Positions 60,162 to 64,000 of a stretch of DNA of 64,000 nucleotides are shown here, piece by piece. The stretch lies in assembly GCF_029436685.1 (NCBI RefSeq), contig NZ_JAROCY010000001.1, forward strand, positions 186,001 to 250,000, read 5' to 3'. Source of the stretch: Novosphingobium cyanobacteriorum (lineage in GTDB: Bacteria; Pseudomonadota; Alphaproteobacteria; Sphingomonadales; Sphingomonadaceae). Position 1 is the first letter of the stretch. Every line of letters begins with the position of its first letter. The position numbers and the translations under genes are program-made. The notes beneath the pieces were generated by a model that saw only the letters and a list, made by a program, of their open reading frames with translations, did no database searches and was not told where the DNA came from.

Positions 60162-60187
60162 TCGTGTCTCGACTTCGCTCGACACGA
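60162..60187. repeat. REP-like hairpin
   Basis: TCGTGTCTCGA pairs with TCGACACGA around CTTCGC with one bulged base. It lies just after the small lipoprotein gene and could also help to end its transcript. Confidence 0.5.
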
Positions 60188-60301
60188 ACGGAGAGGCGGT
60201 GGATGGTCGCTGGTTTCGGGTGAATAGCGCCGCGCATCGGCTGGACCTGATCGGCGGGGTTGCGTAAGGCCGGGGCCTGACTTCCCTGGGGAGAATGGGA
60301 C

Positions 60302-60994
60302 TTGCGCAAGATCGGCCTGATCGGCGGGATGAGCTGGGTTTCGACCCGCACCTACTATGAACACATCAACCGGCTGGTGCAGGCGCGCACCAGCAAGCTT
60401 TCCAGCGCGCCGATGCTGATCGAGAGCCTGGATTTCGCGGGCCTGTCGAAGCTGACCAGCGCCGAGGAATGGGACCGTGCGGCGCAGGTGCTGGGCGAGA
60501 GCGCGCAGCGGCTGGAGCAGGCGGGGGCGACCGCGATCCTGATTGGCGCCAATTCCATGCACAAGGTTTACGACCGCATCGCCAGCGCGGTGGGCGTGCC
60601 GGTGATCCACATCGCCGATGTGGTGGGCGAACGCATGAAGGCGAACGGGGTGAAGACCGCCGCGCTGATCGGATCGCGCAACGTGATGGTGGAAAGCTTC
60701 TACCGCAAGCGGCTTGTGGCGCATGGGGTGACGCTGCTGCCGCCGGTGATGGACAACGTGGATGAGACCGACCGCATCATCTACGAAGAGCTGATGCAGG
60801 GCCGCGCCACGCGCAGCGCCGAGCGCACCTTCAAGACGATGATCACCAACATGGACCAGGCCGGGGCCGAAGCGGTGGTGCTGGGCTGCACCGAGCTGGA
60901 CATGGTGATCGACGTGGATGCCAACGTGCTGCCGATCTACGATGGCACCCGCATCCATGCCGAAGCGGCGGTGGACTGGATCCTCGGAGACTGA
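60302..60994 (+). CDS. Aspartate/glutamate racemase family protein
   Basis: A 230-residue Asp/Glu racemase-family protein. The TTG start at 60302 follows GGGGAGAATGGGA. Sequence begins KIGLIGGMSWVSTRTYYEHI. The C-terminal catalytic cysteine is present (VVLGCTELDMVID), but the N-terminal one is replaced: GANSMHKVYDR stands where CNT is usual. In E. coli a one-cysteine member with Thr at this place acts on L-Asp/L-Glu, so a shifted specificity is likely. Confidence 0.85.
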   Translation: MRKIGLIGGMSWVSTRTYYEHINRLVQARTSKLSSAPMLIESLDFAGLSKLTSAEEWDRAAQVLGESAQRLEQAGATAILIGANSMHKVYDRIASAVGVPVIHIADVVGERMKANGVKTAALIGSRNVMVESFYRKRLVAHGVTLLPPVMDNVDETDRIIYEELMQGRATRSAERTFKTMITNMDQAGAEAVVLGCTELDMVIDVDANVLPIYDGTRIHAEAAVDWILGD

Positions 60995-60999
60995 ATTAT

Positions 61000-61018
61000 C
61001 CTCCCCCATCGGGGGAGG
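61000..61018. repeat. Inverted hairpin, left copy flanking the DUF559 gene
   Basis: CCTCCCCCATCGGGGGAGG, itself a hairpin, is the exact reverse complement of the copy at 61431-61449. A second small hairpin (CCGCC-GAA-GGCGG) follows it. It lies just after the racemase stop. Confidence 0.85.
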
Positions 61019-61049
61019 GGGACCGCCGAAGGCGGTGGTGGGGGTGGCG

Positions 61050-61457
61050 ATGCGCAACCACAGCGAGAGCGCACTGAGAAGTGCGCGCCGACTGCGCCGT
61101 GAGATGTCGCTGCCCGAGGTGCTGCTGTGGCGGTCGCTGCGGGACAGGCCGATGGACGTCAAATTTCGGCGCCAGCACCCTTTGGGGGATTACGTGGTGG
61201 ACTTCTTTTGCTCGGCGGCAAGGTTGATTGTCGAGATCGACGGGATCGCCCACGATATGGGTCAACGCCCCTTGAGTGACCACCGAAGGGATAGAGCATT
61301 GATGGATGCCGGTTTCAGGGTTGTACGGATTCCGGCGGCGGATGTGTTGCGCAATGCAGACGAAGTTGCCGATTCACTCGTCAGATTGTGTCTGGCCTCG
61401 CCCCCTCCGTCAGGTGCTGCGCACCTGCCACCTCCCCCGATGGGGGAGGATCTCTGA
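61050..61457 (+). CDS. DUF559 endonuclease-like protein
   Basis: A 135-residue DUF559 (Vsr-like restriction-endonuclease-fold) protein. The ATG at 61050 begins [20 protein letters not shown]; the core has [20 protein letters not shown], the acidic metal-site residues in [19 protein letters not shown] and [14 protein letters not shown] at the end. The last codons run through the right inverted hairpin (PPPPMGED). Such genes recur between short repeats in alphaproteobacterial genomes. The stop overlaps the dgt start by one base. Confidence 0.82.
   Translation: MRNHSESALRSARRLRREMSLPEVLLWRSLRDRPMDVKFRRQHPLGDYVVDFFCSAARLIVEIDGIAHDMGQRPLSDHRRDRALMDAGFRVVRIPAADVLRNADEVADSLVRLCLASPPPSGAAHLPPPPMGEDL
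61431..61449. repeat. Inverted hairpin, right copy flanking the DUF559 gene
   Basis: CCTCCCCCGATGGGGGAGG is the exact reverse complement of 61000-61018. It lies inside the end of the DUF559 coding region, eight bases before the dgt start, and is preceded by another hairpin (CAGGTGC-TGC-GCACCTG, about 61411-61427). Confidence 0.85.
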
Positions 61458-62623
61458 TGGAGCGGGCGGTTTATGCTTCGGATCCGGCGCGGTCGCGCGG
61501 GCGCGAGTTCGGGCTGGAACCGGAGACGGCGCGGGGGCCGCGTACCGCGTTCCAGCGAGACCGGGACCGGATCATCCATTCGATCGCTTTCCGGCGGCTG
61601 CGCCACAAGACGCAGGTGTTCGTGGCGCCGGATGGCGACCATTACCGCGTGCGGCTGACCCACAGCCTGGAAGTGGCGCAGATTGGCCGGGTGATCGCGC
61701 GGTCGCTGGGGCTGGACGAGGACCTGACCGAAGCGCTGTGCCTGGCGCACGATATCGGCCACCCGCCCTTTGGCCATGCGGGCGAGGACGCGCTGGAAGA
61801 GGCGCTGGCGGGGCATGGCGGGTTTGACCACAACGCCAACACCCTGCGCGTGCTGATGCGGATGGAAAGCCCATATTGCGGGCACGAGGGCGTGAACCTA
61901 ACATGGGAGATGCTGGAGGGCCTGGCCAAGCACAATGGTCCGGTGAAGCGCGCGCCGTGGGCGCTGGCGGAACTGGATGCGGCGTTTCCGCTGGAGCTTT
62001 CCAGCCACGCTTCGCTGGAGGCGCAGGTGGCGGCGATTTCGGACGACATCGCCTATGACAACCACGACATTGACGACGGGCTGCGCGCCGGGTTCCTGAC
62101 GTTGGACGACCTGCTGGAACTGCCATCCATCGCGGCGCAGTGGGCGCGGATCGAGGAGCGGTTTCCGGGTGGCCCGCGCGAGCGCCTGCAGCGCGAGCTG
62201 GTGCGTGGGCAGATCGGGCGCATGGTCAACGATGTGCTGGCCGAAACGCAGCGGCGGATCGCGGAAAGCGGGGCGCAGAGCGTGGAGGACGTGCGCGCGG
62301 CGGGCCGGGCGCTGTGCGGGTTTTCCGACGGGATGCGCAAGGAAGAGCGCGCGCTGAAGAAGTTCATGTATGCGCGGCTCTATCTCCACCCGGAACAGGT
62401 GCAGACGGCGGAGCGGGCCAAGGCGGTGATCGCGGCGCTGTTTGCCGCCTATCGGGACGATCCGGGCCTGTTGCCCGAGGCGTGGCAGGCGGATCTGCCG
62501 GCCGAGGAGCCGGGGCGCAGCCGCAGGATTGCGGACTATATCGCGGGCATGACCGATCGCTATGCCATGGACAGCTATGCCCGCGTGTTCGGGCGTGAGG
62601 CGGAGGGGCTGCGCAATGTCTGA
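61457..62623 (+). CDS. dgt: Deoxyguanosinetriphosphate triphosphohydrolase-like protein
   Basis: A 388-residue HD-domain dNTP triphosphohydrolase. Visible: [28 protein letters not shown] N-terminus in pieces ([13 protein letters not shown]), the HD metal site in [13 protein letters not shown] and [16 protein letters not shown], then [20 protein letters not shown]. It cleaves dNTPs to deoxynucleoside and triphosphate. The ATG overlaps the DUF559 stop. Confidence 0.92.
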   Translation: MERAVYASDPARSRGREFGLEPETARGPRTAFQRDRDRIIHSIAFRRLRHKTQVFVAPDGDHYRVRLTHSLEVAQIGRVIARSLGLDEDLTEALCLAHDIGHPPFGHAGEDALEEALAGHGGFDHNANTLRVLMRMESPYCGHEGVNLTWEMLEGLAKHNGPVKRAPWALAELDAAFPLELSSHASLEAQVAAISDDIAYDNHDIDDGLRAGFLTLDDLLELPSIAAQWARIEERFPGGPRERLQRELVRGQIGRMVNDVLAETQRRIAESGAQSVEDVRAAGRALCGFSDGMRKEERALKKFMYARLYLHPEQVQTAERAKAVIAALFAAYRDDPGLLPEAWQADLPAEEPGRSRRIADYIAGMTDRYAMDSYARVFGREAEGLRNV

Positions 62624-63290
62624 CACCATCAGGATGGTTCTGGTGGGGGCGACCGGGCTGATCGGGCGATCGGTGATCGAGCGCGCTGTCGGGCAGCCGG
62701 GGCTGGAACTGACGGCGGTGGCGCGGCGCGAGATGCCGCTGCCGCCGGGCGCGCGGATGCAGATGCTGCTTTCGGACACCAGCCACTGGGACGACGCCAT
62801 AGCAGCGGGACGACCGCATGTGGTGGTGATCGCGCTGGGCACCACGATCAGGACAGTGGGTGGCGACAAGGCCGCGTTCCGCGCGGTGGACCACGACCTG
62901 GTGCTGCAGTGCGCGCGGGCGGCCAAGGCGGCGGGGGCGCGGCAGCTGATCGTGGTGTCCTCGGTCGGGGCGCGGATGGCGTCCAAGAACTTCTACCTGC
63001 AGGTGAAGGGGGAGGTGGAGGACCAGCTGGCCAAGCTCCGCTTCGATCGGCTCGATATCCTGCGTCCCGGCCTGCTGCGCGGGCGGCGCGAGGGGCCGGT
63101 GCGCTGGGGTGAGCGGATCGGCATGGTGGTCAGCCCTTTGGCCGACCTGCTGATGCAGGGATCGCTGCGGCCCTATCGATCGGTGAAGGCGGAGCGCCTG
63201 GCCGAGGTGATCCTGGCGCTGGCGGGGGCCAGGGTGAAAGGGCGTTTCGTGCATCAACACGATGAATTCGAACGCCTTTTGCGCCGCTGA
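62616..63290 (+). CDS. NAD(P)-binding atypical short-chain dehydrogenase-like protein
   Basis: A 224-residue protein with a Rossmann start ([19 protein letters not shown]), [40 protein letters not shown] and [13 protein letters not shown], as in the NAD-dependent epimerase/HTATIP2-like group. It overlaps dgt by eight bases. The reaction is unknown. Confidence 0.85.
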   Translation: MSDTIRMVLVGATGLIGRSVIERAVGQPGLELTAVARREMPLPPGARMQMLLSDTSHWDDAIAAGRPHVVVIALGTTIRTVGGDKAAFRAVDHDLVLQCARAAKAAGARQLIVVSSVGARMASKNFYLQVKGEVEDQLAKLRFDRLDILRPGLLRGRREGPVRWGERIGMVVSPLADLLMQGSLRPYRSVKAERLAEVILALAGARVKGRFVHQHDEFERLLRR

Positions 63291-63373
63291 GAGCGGGCAT
63301 TCCACAGCATAGGCGGTCTCAACCTGTTGACTTTGCAGGCGCTGACGGGCGATGGGCGTCCCTGTCGCTGATC

Positions 63374-63612
63374 GCGCGGGAGAGTTCCTGCGATTCGGGT
63401 AACCGGGTTGCAGGGCGCCGAAGGAGCAACCGCCCCGGAATCTCTCAGGCCAAAGGACCGCGTGGATCGACAGTGACGCTCTGGAAAGTGCCGCTTCCCA
63501 TAAGGGGAGGGCCGCCGAAGGGGTAACCCCAAGCGCCCGCGAGAGGGCGTAGCGCCCTTGCGAGAGGGGGCGTGGGGGAAAGCTCTCAGGTTTCCGTGAC
63601 AGAGGGGGCACC
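63374..63612 (+). promoter_or_regulatory. Tandem glycine riboswitch upstream of gcvT
   Basis: Two consecutive glycine aptamers are seen. The first has GGGAGAG (63378-63384), GCCGAAGGAGCAA (63417-63429) and TCTCTCAGGCCAAAGGACCG (63441-63460). The second has GCTCTGGAAAG (63479-63489), GCCGCCGAAGGGGTAA (63511-63526) and CTCTCAGG (63583-63590) ending in GACAGAGGGG. Between the cores of the second aptamer lies a long extra stem with GCGAGAGGG repeated twice (63539-63547 and 63560-63568). It should turn on gcv expression when glycine is plentiful. Confidence 0.9.
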
Positions 63613-63644
63613 GAATGGTGCGACCCTGTGCGGAGACCGGATTT

Positions 63645-64000
63645 GTGAGCGACACATACGAAATTTCATCTGACGCAACGCCAGGTCCGCTGACCTTGCC
63701 GCTCGATGCCTGGCACCGTGCGCGTGGTGGGCGGATGGTGCCCTTTGCCGGTTATTCCATGCCGGTGCAGTATGAAGGCATCATCGCGGAGCACCTGTGG
63801 ACGCGCGAAAGCGCCGGGTTCTTCGACGTTTCGCACATGGGGCAGCTCTATGTGGCGGGCGAGGGCGCCGAGGCCGCGCTCGAGGCGCTGCTGCCGATCG
63901 ACCTGCGGACGCTGCGCGTGGGCGGGGTGCGCTATTCGCTGCTGCTCGACGACTTCGGCGGGGTGATCGACGACCTGATGGTAACGCGCTGGGAAAGCGG
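63645..64000 (+). CDS. gcvT: Glycine cleavage system T protein (aminomethyltransferase), partial
   Basis: The first 118 codons are present; the gene runs off the right edge. The GTG at 63645 is preceded by GGAGA at eight bases. The protein contains LPLDAWHRARGGRMVPFAGY, MPVQYEGIIAEHLWTRESAG and FFDVSHMGQLYV, typical of GcvT. It transfers the aminomethyl carbon of glycine to tetrahydrofolate. Control by the riboswitch just upstream fits. Confidence 0.95.
   Translation, partial: MSDTYEISSDATPGPLTLPLDAWHRARGGRMVPFAGYSMPVQYEGIIAEHLWTRESAGFFDVSHMGQLYVAGEGAEAALEALLPIDLRTLRVGGVRYSLLLDDFGGVIDDLMVTRWES

Overview
The window looks like chromosomal DNA of a GC-rich alphaproteobacterium, most probably a sphingomonad (Novosphingobium/Sphingobium-like). 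The reasons are two large TonB-dependent receptors, the short aa3-type cytochrome oxidase subunit IV, three-gene pnt transhydrogenase genes, ECF sigma factors without zinc-type anti-sigma factors, and REP-like intergenic hairpins. No rRNA, tRNA, CRISPR array, phage or insertion sequence was seen.

Layout. (1) 1-5040, minus strand: a urea/guanidine-carboxylase operon (carboxylase, two DUF1989 proteins, a NikR-like regulator, ABC transporter). A perfect dyad at 5097-5124 lies upstream, and a second copy of the same geometry (5398-5425) lies in front of the divergent TonB receptor. (2) 5.7-10.8 kb: TonB receptor, sterol-desaturase-type hydroxylase, TPR-sulfotransferase. (3) 10.8-25.5 kb, the most unusual part: two paralogous sets, each with an ECF sigma factor, a membrane anti-sigma factor, a subtilisin-like protease, an RTX-type secreted protein and an outer-membrane barrel. 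Between them lies a periplasmic thiol/flavin cluster (TlpA, DUF4266, DUF3570, ApbE, DsbD). I find the same promoter-like element, GAATA(A/G)-N14/15-CGTT, in front of five genes of the two sets (11916-11944, 12088-12116, 21741-21770, 23156-23179, 23223-23251), so both sets appear to form one regulon. (4) 25.7-29.8 kb: molybdate transporter modBC and three Tad-pilus-type genes. (5) 29.8-34.1 kb: an exported alanine-racemase-like enzyme with an exported D-aminoacylase, a nitroreductase and a TetR regulator. (6) 34.1-36.7 kb: a patch of small or orphan genes. (7) 36.8-46.7 kb: a TetR gene and a tryptophan-tryptophylquinone amine dehydrogenase operon with cytochromes, TonB receptor, aldehyde dehydrogenase and acyl-CoA ligase. 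(8) 46.7-54.7 kb: CoA-thioester catabolism (three acyl-CoA dehydrogenases, MaoC-type hydratase, CaiB transferase, thiolase) with an IclR regulator. (9) 54.7-64 kb: a sigma-54-type response regulator with an altered GAFTGA loop, oxidase subunit IV, pnt genes, an Asp/Glu racemase, a DUF559 gene between exact inverted hairpins, dgt, and a tandem glycine riboswitch leading into gcvT.

How parts may work together (inference): the region 3 protease and anti-sigma pairs suggest proteolytic or propeptide-type control of an envelope regulon that exports Ca-binding RTX proteins and adjusts periplasmic thiol/flavin chemistry. The amine operon would deaminate a primary amine, pass electrons to c-type cytochromes and channel the aldehyde to acid and CoA ester. 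All functional statements come from reading sequence and recalling family motifs; no database search was run.
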